Positions 38,377 to 51,539 of a stretch of DNA of 64,000 nt are shown here, piece by piece. Source of the stretch: Asterochloris sp. CNOR1 (taxonomy: Eukaryota > Chlorophyta > Trebouxiophyceae > Trebouxiales > Trebouxiaceae). The notes below the pieces were generated by a model. It did no database searches and was not told where the DNA came from. It was given only the letters and a program-made list of their open reading frames with translations. Position 1 is the first letter of the stretch. The number at the start of each line of letters is the position of its first letter. The stretch is taken from contig OZ017752.1 in the NCBI GenBank assembly GCA_963969365.1, positions 1,860,001 to 1,924,000 on the forward strand, given 5' to 3'. A program made the position numbers and the translations under genes.

Positions 38377-38904
38377 TCATGAAACTTCTGCTTCAGCTGC
38401 CACTGGTGGCTTTTGTCGCCACAAGCGTGCCATCTGACCCCACGTCCGCTGTCTTTTTGCATTTGCTGACATGTTGGCCAATTTTATGTGGCGTTGCCGT
38501 GTTTGATGGGCTTCCTGCAGACACAGGTAATGCTGCAAGAGTATGCAAACACATGACTTGAGACATGAAGCTCTCACCTTAATCTGCGCATCCTTCTCCC
38601 ACATTCGATCAAAGTGCTTACGTCCTTTGTTTGGTCTGAGAATGGCTCTCTTTTGCGAAAGGCTGAGGGTGTGCCACACAGCACGCTGCGCTTCAGTGGG
38701 CTTCTCTTGGAAGAGTGCTGCTGTTGTTTTCAGGGAGCAGCCTGCAGCACTGGACATGGCTTTGATGACTGATTTGAGGTGATGTATGTATGGTGGTCTG
38801 CATCGGCCGCTGCAGGTCTCACTCTGCAGGGCCTGCTCCCCCAGCGGATACATTGTGCGCACTGCTTCGGAAGCACAGCGAGAGGCCGCTCGGAGGCCTT
38901 GCAT
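38377..38904 (-). CDS. Small basic protein, possibly organellar
   Basis: Not recognised. Two likely exons: about 38578-38904 and 38377-38514, joined at KDAQIK|EAHQTRQ with GT-AG signals. The N-terminus (MQGLRAASRCASEAVRTMYP) is Arg- and Ala-rich with few acids, like a mitochondrial presequence. The body is strongly basic (SLSQKRAILRPNKGRKHFDR, then RTWGQMARLWRQK), about 140 residues, with no membrane span. A mitochondrial ribosome or nucleic-acid-binding role is possible but only a guess. It converges on NSUN5 (45 bp between stops) and faces PGM2 over about 160 bp. An extra intron in the CRPPYIHHL part cannot be excluded. Confidence 0.45.
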   Translation of the reverse strand: MQGLRAASRCASEAVRTMYPLGEQALQSETCSGRCRPPYIHHLKSVIKAMSSAAGCSLKTTAALFQEKPTEAQRAVWHTLSLSQKRAILRPNKGRKHFDRMWEKDAQIKVRASCLKSCVCILLQHYLCLQEAHQTRQRHIKLANMSANAKRQRTWGQMARLWRQKPPVAAEAEVS

Positions 38905-39066
38905 TATGCAGCTGAAGCAGGTCAAAGTGTTAGGTCAGCATGGTCTGCAATGGTGATCTGCCATCACACTGATTTGACATTGCAGCATAGCCTTGTGTGC
39001 TGGATGCAACGTCTGCAGGATGTCAGACTTCTTCACCCCGCCCCTTATGCAATACACAGCCATCGC

Positions 39067-42000
39067 ATGCGGCGTCGGCTGCCTTGCCAAGCTCTGTCTG
39101 AGGCTCTGGCGAGTCGTGCATCAGACTGGCTGGCACTTGATCAGGAGAAAACCAGCAGGACCCTCATCCAGAGCCTTGTTGACCAAGAGGATGAACAGCA
39201 GCTGAGGAACTTGCTGATGCAGGTAGTCACAAAGTGCATGATGGGCTTTGCGATGCCAGGAAAGCGACTCCAAACGAGCTGCTTTGCTACAGAATCTGGG
39301 ATTTGGAACCGCTGGGCTGAGAGCCAAGATGGCACCTGGATTTGCCAGAATGAACAGTGTGACAGTGCAGCTCACAACACAGGGCCTCTGCAGATATCTC
39401 CAGAAGCTGGAGCCTGGCAGGCTGCGTGCTGGGGTTGTCATTGGTGAGCCCTCGAGCGCTCAGCATGAGCTGCAGTGCATCTGCTGTCCCCAGGAGTTCA
39501 CGTGAACTAAGCTGTCTGCTGCCTGCCAGGCTTTGATGCCAGGCACAGGAGCAAGCAGTTCGCAGACCTGGCTGCTGCCGTCTTCATCAGCCAGAGAGTG
39601 CCAGTCCACCTGTTCAGCGCCTTTGTGCCTACACCCTTTGTAGCGCTTGGTGTGACTCTCAAGGCAAGGCTGCTGCTTGCCGTGGCATGTTCTGCACCGA
39701 GCTGTGGCCGTCTCAAGTGCCTGCTGTCTGAACAGGAGCTGCACTGACTTGCCAGGGTTGCCCTGCAGGGTTGTGCAGCAGGCATCATGGTCACAGCAAG
39801 CCACAATCCCAAAGAGTACAATGGATACAAAGTGAGTTGTACAGCTTGCAATGTGGATGCTGGCGGCGCAAGTTTTGAATGCCAATCTGGCTCCCTGCTT
39901 AGTGGCGCTGCAGCAGCAGAGGCCACTTTGGCTGCCACTTAGGTATGCATACATCTGAAGAGGGGCAGCCGCTTGGTGCCACCTGGCAGGCCTGCAATGG
40001 AGGTTGCTGCCCACTCTGCAGGTGTACTTCAGCAATGGGGTGCAGATCATCCCGCCACATGATGCAGGCATTGCTGCAGCCATTCAGGCAGAACAGTCAC
40101 TGTGGGACTTGTCCACGCCTGGAGACCCTGTCACAGACCCCCTGCAAGAGGTCTCAGGCAAGCATAATTCAGCACGTGCTGCACAAGGTTGCTTGACAGG
40201 CTCCCTCTGCAGCCTGCACTGCTGCCAGATCAGCCATGCTGTGCAGTGGCAGCCCTGGACCCTTGGCTGCCATCGTGATGCTGTGCTCGAATGGCAGCTT
40301 TACGTCCTTCTCGTTCCTGCCTGCAGAGTGGTACTACCAGCACAACGCACAGCCGCTGAGCTTCAGGAAGAAGGAGGATAATGCTGCGGCTGAGCCTGTT
40401 GTTTACACTCCTCTGCATGGCGTGGGCCTGCCGTGGGTGCAGCAGGTCAGCTACAAGCGCAGGTTGCGCCACATCTGGGGGCAGCCAGACCTCCCTGTAC
40501 AGGACTCGTCTTCAATGCGTGACAGACAGCACAGCTGAGTTGCTGCCGGGTGCAGCAGCAGCCGCCCTTTGTGCGACTGCCTAACCTCCCAGCTGCGCTG
40601 CTGCTGGCGATGCTGCCTCCACCCGTATGCTTGGAATCCAGCTGCGCTGCTGATTCTCAAGCATTGGCTCCTGCATGACAATCAGCTGTGCTGCTGCAGC
40701 GCAGGCTTTCAAGGCCTTTGGCCTTCCTGAACCCATAGCCGTGCCCAGCCAGGCACATCCTGACCCAGAGTTCCCGACAGTGGAGCTCCCAAACCCTGAG
40801 GAGGGCAAGGGCGTCTGGACAGCTGCCTACCAACAGGCAGAGGCTACATGCACCACCCTGGTGCTGGCAAACGACCCAGATGCAGACAGATTCAGTGCGT
40901 CTGAGTGGGACGCCCAGGCAGGTGAGCATCCTGACAATTACATTAGCAAGCTTTCTTTCCTTTGCTTGCCCAACAACCGGGTATGGCGGTTTTGCCAGCT
41001 CCTCCAGTGTGCTCGCAGCCATCTCCTTTACATTTGAGCAGCAGCTTGTGGCAGTGTTCAATGCAACAGCTCAGCACGCTGTCATCTGTTTGATATTCCA
41101 AGTGAGACCCGCCTACTCCTTGGGTGTTCTCAGGTTGTAAGATGCCCACATCAATTTGTGCGGCTGGCAGCCAACAATGCGGTGGCCACTCAGCCAGGGT
41201 CAGCCCGCTCTGCAGGCAAGTGGCGCAGCTTCACGGGAAACGAGACTGGTGTCCTGCTGGCACACTGGCTGTTCACCTGCTGGCAGCGGCAGCATGAAGG
41301 GGCAGACCCTGGCAGAGTGGCCATGCTGGCGTCCACTGTCTCCTCCAGGATGCTGGCTGTCGTGGCCAAGGTGCCCTCCTGCTAGCACTGTAGTGCACCA
41401 CTATGAGTGGTGTCGCCTGAGTGTGCCCTTTTGGCAAGCATATGCCCTGCCATGCACGCAGCCAGTGCTGGCATGGTGGTACTGAACAATGTGAGCAGTT
41501 GAGAGCGCTACTGCTGGGCTCCTCTGAAGGGAAGCATGAGCATGCAGCCCAGACTGCTCTAGGTTGGGGATTCATCTTTGCACAGCAGTGCTCTTCTCCA
41601 GCTGGCGGTGCTAAATGCAGCACCAGCACTGCCAGGCGAGCCACCTGTGGCTGTGATGCAACTGTGTGCAGGAGGAGGGCTTCCACTATGAGGAGACTCT
41701 GACTGGCTTCAAGTGGCTGGGGAACAGGGCTCTCGAGCTGCAGCAGCAGGGCTACCATGTCCTGTTCGCCTTTGAGGAGGCCATTGGCTTCATGCTGGGG
41801 ACTGCAGTCAGGGACAAGGTGAGGGCATGGCCTTTGCAGCTGCAGGATACAAACAGGGTGTGCATCCAGGTGAGGTTTAGCTGCCTGGACATCTTGAGTG
41901 GGATATTCCCCTGGCCCACTTCGGTGAGCATACTTGCCTCTGAATGCGCTCCAGTTGGCATGCGCCCGATTTTTAGCATTGCAGAGGCATCCATGGCTGC

Positions 42001-42809
42001 ATGACGGTGGACTTGCTTTGCTGAGCGTACGCTCCAGCTTTCGTGTCCCCACGCATGCCTGCCCCCTGCAGGACGGCGTGTTGGCGGCTGCAGTCTTTGC
42101 AGAGATGGCTGCTGACCTCAAGGTGTGGGGCCTGACTGTGCGACAGCAGCTAGAGTCCTTGAGGGAGGCTTACGGCTTTCATGAGTTCAGAACAGGTGAC
42201 CTCAACTTGTGTGCTGCAAAGTTCAGCCTAGACAGAGGCGTCACTCCCACCCCTTGCTGTCCTGCAGGGTACTTTGTGGCTGAGTCCCCTGACGTGACGG
42301 CCTTAGTGTTTGCCCGTCTCAGGGAAGGTGGACACTATGCCAAGGTGGGGCCGGCTGTCATCCCTTTCTGATAGGACTTGCTGTAGAGTGCAAGTGCATT
42401 CATGTGCACAGCTTGCCAGACTGCAGGATGTGGGTGGCATCGCCGTGTCTTCCGTGCGAGACCTGGGCTCTGGCATTGACACAGCTCAGCCAGATGGCCA
42501 GCCAAGGGTGCCCCACAGCCCCTCAGACATGATGATCACCTACTCATTGACCAATGGTGGAACACTCACACTAAGAGCAAGTGGCACGGAGCCCAAGTGA
42601 GCACACAGCACAAGCTAGATGTTACCATCGCCCTCATGCAGCCGCCCATGACATTGCCTGTCCCACGCTGCAGGCTCAAGTACTATCTTGAGGTCTGCGA
42701 AGATGAGGAGAAGGACAGCATCGCCCTGGCAGACAAGCTGCGGCACGCCGTGGCGGCGGAGCTTGTGCAGCCCATGTCCTTTGGCATGAGGGAGGTGCAG
42801 GCATGGTGA
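39067..42809 (+). CDS. PGM2: PGM2-type phosphoglucomutase / phosphopentomutase
   Basis: Alpha-D-phosphohexomutase of the PGM2/PGM2L1 branch; interconverts sugar 1- and 6- (or 5-) phosphates, mostly ribose/deoxyribose phosphates in animals, in the cytosol. Conserved parts in order: FGTAGLRAKMAPGFARMN; FDARHRSKQFADL and VHLFSAFVPTPFV; the phospho-serine loop VTASHNPKEYNGYKVY; VVYTPLHGVG; the metal loop LANDPDADRF; FTGNETGVLLAHWLF; the sugar-binding loop FAFEEAIGFMLG; and the phosphate loop TLTLRASGTEPK. The last exon (after 42672) runs LKYYLEVCEDEE to the stop at 42809. All catalytic loops look intact. About a dozen exons; the one after LQEVS near 40158 seems to use a GC donor (TCAG|GCAAGC). 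The start at 39067 gives 18 residues before SDWLALDQEK, as in relatives. Confidence 0.92.
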
Positions 42810-43417
42810 AAGTCACCTCTGTTTGCTCCCAACGCTCCACCTCCAAGATCCCTCGTCATTTATGGAGGACAAGCAAGGAATGCAGCACGGCTCCTGAAGA
42901 CTGTGACAATATAAGCCCTAAGACCAGTGATGGCAATGGGCCAGCAGAGAAGGTTGAGGGGGCCGCAGAATGCTCGATGAGCACCACGCTCTATGGTAAC
43001 CCTTAGTAAGCTTTACTTAATATTACACGTTCTGAGTAATCAAAGCGCAGAGTTACTTTTATGTTTAAAGGAATGGCTGGAATCGATGGCCCATCGAGCA
43101 GAGTGTGTGAGGCTTGCATCGGGCGGAAGCACCCAGGACTGGCCCAAGTCTTTCAGACCCAAGCACATGACCCAGTGAGTGCCGCCGAGGGAGGGAGACA
43201 AGGGCTGCTCAGGTGAGGCTTTACATGAGGACAGGCTCCCACAATCGACGAAGCAACCGCACTGCCTTTCAATCCAATATACGGCAAGTGCCAGGCACGA
43301 GCCCAGGCACCGATTTGGCAAGGCCCAGCATTCATCTGCCTGTGTGAGTCCGGCACAGGCAGTCTGGCCCCAGCCAATACTGCAGTTGGGTCTGCAGGGG
43401 GCTGGGAGGGTGCCAGC
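42810..43417. other. PGM2 to MYB interval
   Basis: Holds the PGM2 3' end and MYB promoter region. A short open stretch (43070-43175) could be a 5' exon of the MYB gene but has no motif. A/T-richer at 42990-43060. Confidence 0.4.
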
Positions 43418-46400
43418 ATGAGCCTGAAGAAAGGCAAGGCAAAGCGCAGGCGCCACCCAGTGGCCAAGATCAAAGGCAACTGGAGCTCCAGCGATGATGC
43501 CAAGCTCATCAGGTTTGTGCTGCAGCTGCCTTCATATGCCCAGCTTTCAGAAGCGCAGGTGTGCATTGCGCTCTGGCTCATTGCGCAGCTCATCTTAATC
43601 TCCAAAGATCAAGGGATGAGCCTGTGACAGCATCCTTATTGCATGCCATGAATCACTCGCCGTGAATCACTTGAGCCCACCAAATGCTGTGCCCCATGCA
43701 GACTGGTGGGCACCTGCGGGGAGGGCAACTGGAGCCAGATTGCCTGGCAGTTCGCTGGGCGCATCGGCAAGCAGTGCAGGGAGCGGTGGCACAATCAGCT
43801 GCGCCCCAATATCAAGCGCGATGCTTGGACCAATGAGGAGGAGGAGCACCTCATTGCTGCCCACAGAGGGCTGGGCAACAGGTGTGTGATGTTTAGCCAG
43901 CTGTTTAGCCAGCTGAGTCAACCTCGCTCCTCCCGGGGCGCTGCGCCAGGCTGGAGGCCAGAGTGCTTCCTCTTAGGAGGTGTTGAGGTTATCAAGCGGT
44001 GCCACAGTCAGTCTAGGTTGGTACGCGTGCCAGCAGGACCTTTGGCTGTGTGGCCAAGCATGTGCGGTCCAAGCGGCATGCCCAGTCAAACCTGGTCTCA
44101 GGGCCATTACTGCTGGCCTGCATCTGCACAGCACAGCCCGGCACCATTTGTCTCTCCTCGCGTGGCACAGGTAGGACTAAGGCACTTGTTTCCTGCAGGT
44201 GGGCAGACATTGCCAAGCACCTACCCGGGCGGACAGAAAACTCTGTGAAGAACCACTGGAATGCCACCCTGCGTCGCACCAGCAAGCACGGCTCCAGTAG
44301 CCATCTCGTCTCCCTCAAGGAGTACATGAAGGAAATTAACCTGCAGTGTGGCAAGGTGTGCTGCAGCTGCAGCTACATGGACTCATGCAGGGCTTGAAGC
44401 TCTTGATCCTCAAGTGCGTGACGGCTGGCACATGTTGACCAGCCTTGTGCTTGGCCTGAAGCATCCTGTGAGGCTGGGTGGAGCAGTGGGCTGTGCAACC
44501 TCACTTTGTCCCCCTTCGTGAGTCTCCAATGCCTTCTGCCCCTTGACGCATGCATGGCCCATCGCCAATGCTGCTGATTACCTAAGGGGGCTGCCCAGCT
44601 CGTGCAGAGCCTGCGGCAATGCAGCAACAGGCAGTGCGCATGAACTTTGTGTGCAAAGGGGCTGCTCACCACCTCCAACCCAAGCACTTGCCCAGGCGGC
44701 GGCTCATTCACTCGGGCTGACCTGGATGCCGAGGCCCGCCTGCCTCACTGTCTGTGACAAGATACTGTCGACCGTGTAGGCTCAGAGCCGCAGCAGCCTG
44801 AGCTGCCTGAGCAGCACGAGTGAGGATGAGTCACAGGAGGGGCAGGGCAATGGCTCCAAGCAGAAGCACAGCTTGTCGAGCAGCTCCAGCAGCCGGCGCT
44901 CAGTGCCCCGGGGCCAGAGCCTGCACAACAGTGGGCAGGAGGGCGCCAGCAGCAGCAACTTGGAGGGGCAGGGGCTGCAGCTGGGCGAGCCCAACCTCAG
45001 GTGAGACTACAGCACTTGATTTGCATGCAAGCCCGTCTGTCACTGCTCAGCAACGCAAGTGAACAAACCCATCCTTGCTCATCACAGTCCTGCAAGCTTG
45101 TCACCAGTGAACTTTATCCAATGCACGATGACTCTTTTTTGATTTGCCAGGACAGATGCCCAGCTATAGTCAAATCTTGCAAATTCACTGTGATCCTCAC
45201 CCGGATGATGAATGAATCTATCCAATTGATGATGTTCAGGTGCATCACGATCCAACTTCCAAGGAGGACAACTGCATGGCTGCCGAGACAAAGGGCTGAC
45301 CAAGTCACCTATGCCGTGTCTGCGAGGAGGCTGCCAATCAGTGTGCATCATGAGTGGCTGCCAGGAAGCAGGGCTGTCTGACTGACTGACACCCATGTGC
45401 AGGAACCAGCTCATCATGAGTCTATAGAGGTCAATCATGTGGCTGCCAGGGTACGGGGCTAACATAACCCTACTTCTTTTTGCAGGAAGCTGGCGTCTTG
45501 TGCGCAGAGTAATGAGCAGGGGACTTCAGACGAGGGCATGGGGGTTCGTCTGGCAGTCAAGCCCTTGTCCACCATCTCAGCCACAGCCAGGTGCCATATG
45601 AGGAGAGCAGTTTGCCTCGTAGTAGGGCGCCTCACAGGACACATGTTGAGAGCACTCGCAGCCCCGTCGCACCCAGGACTCTTTTTGTGAATGCAGCTGC
45701 ATACGCCAGCACAAGCCAGTGGCTTGCCCAGGCCGAAGCCAGGCTCCAGGCTGAAGCCATGCTCAAAAACAACTTGCACCTCGGCAGGAAGTCTTGGGCC
45801 GCCTCCCACCTTAACCTCCAGCGGCCCCATATCTGTACCCAGCAAGGAGTACAGGCACCCCTCAGGGTCCCTCAGCTTCAGCACTGCCTGCAGGTGCAGC
45901 ACACCCGTGAGGAAGCGCCGGGCCCAGGCCAATGGCGCAGCCTCTGCTCCAGCGCCTGTCTTGCCAACCTCCTCAGCTGCCACCAACAACACTACTGGAG
46001 CAGGCCTGGCTGCAGCCTCCCTGGCTGTTGGGGAGTTGCCGGACCTGCCGGCCAACCCCTGTCGTGGGGCCAGCGCAGTGCTAGACCTGCCGGGTCTGGA
46101 GGTCACTGACCTGCCAGGGGTTGCCGCAGAGCTGGCTGCAAGATGCTGGGCTCCTGCAGGGGTCCTGCCCCTGATGGCAGCAGGAGAGGGGCAGCAGGTG
46201 GTGTGGCCTAACAGCGCGCGGCCAGGGAGCGCCCAACTCCTGCACAAGGTGGGGGGCTGCTCACTGCGCCCCTGCTGGCCTGCTCTGATGCAGCTGGAAA
46301 GGGCCAGCAGCGTCCCTGCAATAGTCATGAACTTGCTTCTCACTGCCCGGCATGGCACAGCATTTGCTTGCAGCGGGACAACGGTTGCTTTGCTCTGGTG

Positions 46401-47867
46401 GCTTTTCTCTCAAGCAGCACTCAGCTGGACCCCTGTGTGTAGGGGATGGCCGCGCAACCCATGCTTCAGCTGTCCCGCAGCGCTTGACTCGTGCTATTCT
46501 TCTCCCATGCAGGGGGATGGGCGCCTGCCCATCCTGCACTCCCCAATTCTGGAGCCTGCCGATCCCTTAAATCCCTGGCTGGAGGAGATGGAGATGGATC
46601 TGGGAAGCTCCGCCAGTGCTGGTGCTGATGCTGGCATGGGTGGGCACTGCAGCAGCCAGCTCACTGGCGAGCCTATCGGCCTAGGCCTGGTCACCCTCCC
46701 ACAGCCCTTCGGGTGCCTGGCAGGAGGGTACGCCATTGACCCGCTGCGGCCAGGCAACTTGGCCGGGTGGCCAGACCTAGCCACCAGGCTCCTGCAGGAC
46801 AATGCAGAGCTGCGTGTGCGTGGCCCCTGGGGCGCAGCGGAGGGCGCCTGCTGCCCTGAAGTGCCGGAAGCAGGCGAGGCAGGGCAGCGCCGGGGAACGT
46901 CTCTGTTCCCTGCCATGGCACCTGCTGTGGATGTGCCCATGTCTGCCGGGCTGGCGGGCCTCCTGAATGGGAATGCAGCCCTGCGGGAGGTTGTGGTGGC
47001 CCAGGGCAGGGCAGGTGAGCGATCGTGACCAGCTGCTGCTGGCCACATCGCCCACATACATGTTGCAGCTGTGCGTCCAGGAGGCCATCATGGCCGTTCA
47101 GGGCAGGTGGCACAGAAGCTGCCAGATGCATGCTGTGCTGATCCTTCATGGGGAGCGTGCTGTGATAGGTGTTTGCGGAGGTACCTGGAGTGGTCGAGTG
47201 CTTGTGCGTGCTGATGGGCCATGTCTTTGCGTGCAGGTGCATGTGGGTACTTGACATCAACCCTGGCTGGCCATGATGTGATGCCGCGTGGCTTGGAGGC
47301 TGTGCATGCGACAGCCCCGCCAGGGACCCAGGACTGGGCCAACATGGCCTCCTGTCATTTCCCAGGAGACCCTACTGCATGTTCTGCAGTGGAGGGTGCC
47401 CTGGTCGCCAGTCCAGTGACCCTACAGGCAAGTGCTGCACTACATGCTGCCGTGCTGAGCCGGCGGCCTGCTGTGTAGTTTACACCTGCATCTCAAGCTT
47501 CCGTCAGCAGGTGACGATAGCTACTGAGAGGTTGCTGTGGTTGTGCAGGGCGCCCTGCTTGGACCACTGGCCGATTTCAGCAGCAGCCCGCAGTCAACGT
47601 CACCCCTGGCTTGAGGGGACTCGTCAAGTCAGTTGTCCAAGCGGGCATTCTGCCGTCACTCAGTTGATGTCGCATTGCTGCTCCCCTTGCCTCTCGTCTC
47701 CACCCCATCCCATCTCTGGCCCTTACATCTTGCAGCTGTGGGGTGCCATCCCGCAGCCCTCACTAGTCAGCAGCTCACTTACAGTACAACTCTCACAGCA
47801 AACACGCTTCAGGCTGCCAGTCCGTATGCAGCAGCGCGGTCGAGGGTCTCTCGACCGCAGTAGCTGA
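43418..47867 (+). CDS. R2R3-MYB transcription factor with long C-terminus
   Basis: Nuclear DNA-binding regulator. Exons 43418-43512, 43702-43881 and 44199-44355 splice in phase to two MYB repeats: KGNWSSSDDAKLIRLV then WSQIAWQFAGRIGKQCRERW (R2), and AWTNEEEEHLIAAHRGLGNR then WADIAKHLPGRTENSVKNHW (R3). GRIGKQCRERWHNQLRP and NHWNATLRR resemble plant MYB98/64/119 proteins. Before R2 is a basic patch (KKGKAKRRRHP). Later exons are low-complexity: SEDESQEGQG and a Ser run (about 44792-45000), KLASCAQSN (45486 on), a piece near 45590-45790, and an acidic part DPLNPWLEEMEMDLGSS (46570) that could activate transcription. A further exon joins in phase after 47014 (RAG|ACGYLTST) and seems to end at a GC donor near 47430. 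The end at 47867 is tentative; 47028 is the alternative. Confidence 0.75.
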
Positions 47868-48431
47868 ATTGAGAGTTGCAGCGCCAACCTGAGCAGAAAC
47901 AAAAGCTGTCAGCCAAAGTCACACCAAACAGCATGGTGCCCAAGTCGTGGCTGCCGCTGCCATACTGCTGGCCCTAGTGAGCTGCTGCCGGTGTCCTCAG
48001 ACAAATAAGCATCTTTTGAACAGTGGACACACTGGGTGTCTCATTGTCTGTCAGGACGTCTCCCTGCCTGCAGTCGCCGTCTCACACCAGTCCCCATCAC
48101 TGAACAGGGTCCTTGTCCTCACGAGAACCTATGTGGCATGATTGCACATCCTATGTTGCCCTTTGCACTGATGTTCTTCTTTGCTTGATGTGTTCTGCAT
48201 ATGCCGTGAACAAAGCCCTCTTACATCTGATTGGTGAGGCCAAGTGTCAAGTGGGATGTAATGTCACAGACTGTCAGATACCAGAATTTATGGCACACTC
48301 CTTGTGAGAAGGCTGTCAACTGAGTCTGGGATGGAGGGAGAGAGGAGGACAGCTGAGTAGCAGTGGGGCCACTCTTCGCTTCTGGGCTGCCTTTCATGCA
48401 GCAAGACACCTGCGCCTGGTAGTTCGGCCCC
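47868..48431. other. MYB to seipin interval
   Basis: No gene recognised. Presumably MYB 3' UTR and the seipin promoter. Confidence 0.4.
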
Positions 48432-51296
48432 ATGGCAAAATCAAGGAGCAGCAGGGTCGATCTGGAACCACTGCTGCTGCCGGGCATCACTTCGGAAGCT
48501 GCAACAAGCTCGGTTGCTACAAGGAGGCACACCGCTCCAGGCGGAGGTCATCATGATGGGGAGGTGTGCAGTGCCCACCCAAAGACAGCTCCTAGAATGC
48601 AGAGGGCCCGATACTGAACCTACTTTTGCCTGCAGGCACAGCTTGCAATTGCAGAGGAGCCTGACACAGAGGAGCATGGGCAGCAGGCACCCGGCCCAGG
48701 CTTCATGGAGGCCAGCGTGTACCCTCGCATGCTCACTGCAGCAAACTGGGGATTCAGCATTCTGGCAGCAATGTCTGGCATTCTGGTCCTGCTGGGCCTG
48801 GTTGTGCTTGTTGGGGCAGCCATGGTACGCTGGTGGGCCCCCCCGCCTTCCAGTGTGAGCAGGTCGCTGGACTTCGACTACACCAGTTCCATCGTCACAG
48901 CAGAGGCCTCCTTCATCTCAGACCTGCGAAGCAAGACAGAGGTGGGGCCACTTCATGTTTCCTCTGGCTGGCCTCATCTGCGTGGCCACAGTGTGCAACA
49001 TGCGTCCAGGCGGCTTGGTCCTCGTGGGTTCCTGTGGGGCCTGGAGTCTTTCAGCAATTTCAGCATGCAGGCTGGCCTGTTGCACCCTGTTCGGAAGGCC
49101 CCAGAGGTGGCATCTGTCAGCCACATCGTGATGCTGTGATGGTGCTCCAGGCTCGCTGGCTGCGCCCTGGGCAGCACTTCAGCGTGGATCTGGACCTCAT
49201 ACTGGCAGAGCCGCCAGCCAGCTTCGTCCTGCAGGTGACAGGTGCAGCTTGAATGTATGCCGCTGTATACAGCTGCAGAGCACTTTGTGCCAGGTTTATG
49301 GGCCAATTCCTTCAGGAAACGCGGTGAGCGTCCTGTGTGGCAGGTACGTGTGCTGCATCTGAATGTTCAGTTCATCTTCAAACTCGGGCTGTCATCTCTG
49401 CAGCTGGGCACCAGACCCCTGAGGGCCCTCGATTCATTTCTTGCTCCGCTTGCATGCATGCCTTGTAGCCGGTGGCTGACCCTGCCTTGCAGGTGACTGG
49501 AGACCTGCTCACTGCGGATGGGAAAGTGACCTACCACAGCACCAAGCCTGTCCTGTTGCAGAGGCGTAGCTGGTTCCGGCGCAGCTTGTGGTGAGCAGCA
49601 GTCTTGAGGGGCCCACAGCATGCCTCGCTGTGGGGCGTGCAGCAAGCATGCGCCTGGCCAGCTCTGCCTGCCCTCTGCAAGGCTGCACCAACCTCTTGCC
49701 TCTGTCTCTGCTGTCCTCTAGCCCCAGCTCTGCATTCAGGTCCATGCTATACTGCCTGCACTGAGTTGACCAGCTGCAAGCTCTGGAGCTTGAGGCTGCA
49801 GTCCAGACAGCAGCGTCATGTTTGTGGTGCAGGGGAGTAGTCCACCTGGATTGGGGGGTGGTGCTGGGCCTCTGGGAGGACAGCCTGCACGAGAAAGTCT
49901 CCCTGATCAGCGACCAGGTGGAGTGGGCCGATGTTCCCTTTGCCAAATTCCGGGCCGTCCTGCAGGCAAGTGCTGCGCCCCTCCTGCTGCTGATGCGCTC
50001 TGCTGTTCTGAAAAGGCTTGCTGCCTCCATGCCACAGACCTTGCCGCAGCCATTGCTTGATCTGGAGTGATGCTGCAGTTCTTCACCTGCTGCTGCTGCT
50101 AGGCAGCAAGCACCTCAATGCTGTCAGCTGTTTGAAAAGGAAATTATTTGTGTGCAGCCCCAGGCTGGAATGATGTTCTTGCCGCCCGTGCTGCGTGCCG
50201 CAGTGGTTGTGCATGTCAGGAGGACCTGGTTCCAGATGATACGCTTGCCTATCAGATGGGTGAGGCTTTCAATCCCTGCCTTGCCCTAGGCACCTGCGCT
50301 TCAGCAAATTGCAAATGACCCCTTGGTTGGTGACAACGTGCTCTGCCCATGTTGCTGCTGCAGATGCTTTGCACATTTGCTCTTTTTGTCTGTGCATAGA
50401 CTGGTCGCTGATGCCTTTGACTGCAACCTGACTGTGCCTGGAGGGGTGCAAGCAGCTGCCGCCTGCTGCCACCATCCAGCATGCTGCTGCCATCATGCAC
50501 TGCAGCCACTATGCAAAATGGTGCGCCTGCTGCCTACAGTTTCTGGGGGACTGGTCCTGGTCCTTCCTGTTCTGGATGGCGGTCTTCGCTATCCTGGCAG
50601 GCGTCTTTGGCCTTGTTGCCAGCCTGGTGCTGTGGCGTGCAGTAGTCGTCCTGGCCACCCCTGGCACTGTCCAGCTGGCTCCTCCAAGAGCCAGCACCCT
50701 GTCCAAGGCAGATTCCGTCGTTAGCGACGAGGAGGACCTGTTGGAGCGGCATCGAGGTGGGTGTGCAGGCACTGAGTGTTGGGTGCCTGAATGTCTGTCT
50801 ATAGGCACCAGCAGCTGTTGACGCTGAAGCTAAGGTATACCATATTATCTGCTGAACTTGCTTCGCCTGTCTCCACAGACGGGCCCTCTTTGATACAGCA
50901 TGCCTTGTCTGCTGGGGGCTGAAGATGCCTCTGCTTTTGCTGCCTCGAGCCAGTGTCCGTGGCTGGGTGCTCGGCTGCTGTACAGGCAGTCATGGACCAC
51001 AACAGGGTCTGTCTCCATGGGCCATCTTGCTCAAAGCAGCATGGCTTTAACAGAGCAAACACGCCAATCTGGACCTGCTGGCTGCAGAGGTCATCAGGGA
51101 CTATGAGTCACAGGAGGAGCAGGAGAGCTGTGCCCAGCAGCTGGCTGTCCAGGATGACTGGAGCGATACAATCTCATCCACCACCACCGGGCAGCGGGGC
51201 CCTGAGGATGTGCTGGCTTTGGGCCCCACTGGCGGCAAGGGGGCACATCTGTCGCGCACATCGTCTGCACGCTTTCGTGGAAAGCGCAGCTCCTGA
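48432..51296 (+). CDS. SEIPIN: Seipin, lipid-droplet assembly protein
   Basis: ER membrane protein that forms a ring at sites of lipid-droplet budding. The N-terminus is cytosolic and Ser-rich. The first membrane span lies in the exon starting near 48636 (GFSILAAMSGILVLLGLVVL). The lumenal domain follows: RWLRPGQHFSVDLDLILAEP, VTGDLLTADGKVTYHSTKPV, LLQRRSWFRRSLW, VLGLWEDSLHEKVSLISDQV, VPFAKFRAVLQ, and MMFLPPVLRAAVVVHV. The second span is WSWSFLFWMAVFAILAGVFG (about 50550-50615). The C-terminal tail is cytosolic, acidic (VVSDEEDLLERH) then ends RFRGKRSS before the stop at 51296. The order (PGQ, MVTGELLTxDG-like, strand with exposed hydrophobic helix) is that of seipin. The intron after FRAVLQ (49966) seems to begin with GC (CAG|GCAAGT). 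MLDP lies 2.3 kb downstream on the same strand. Confidence 0.88.
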
Positions 51297-51539
51297 GCCC
51301 TTTCCCTGACATGCGCTGTCTGTCTGCCCATCACAGCCAGGCTATGGTCTGTGCCAGCAGTAACATTGCCAGCATGACAACCCCTGAGCCCTCCTGCGTT
51401 CTCTCAGTGAGTGTCACAAGTTCATTGCAATTTCATCCATTCTTAAGCTGAGCAGTTCTACACAAACAAAATCAGCAAAAACCACAAGGTTAAGTATGCA
51501 AGCATTGCGGCAAAGGGAGGGCAAGCAAATCAACAGCGT

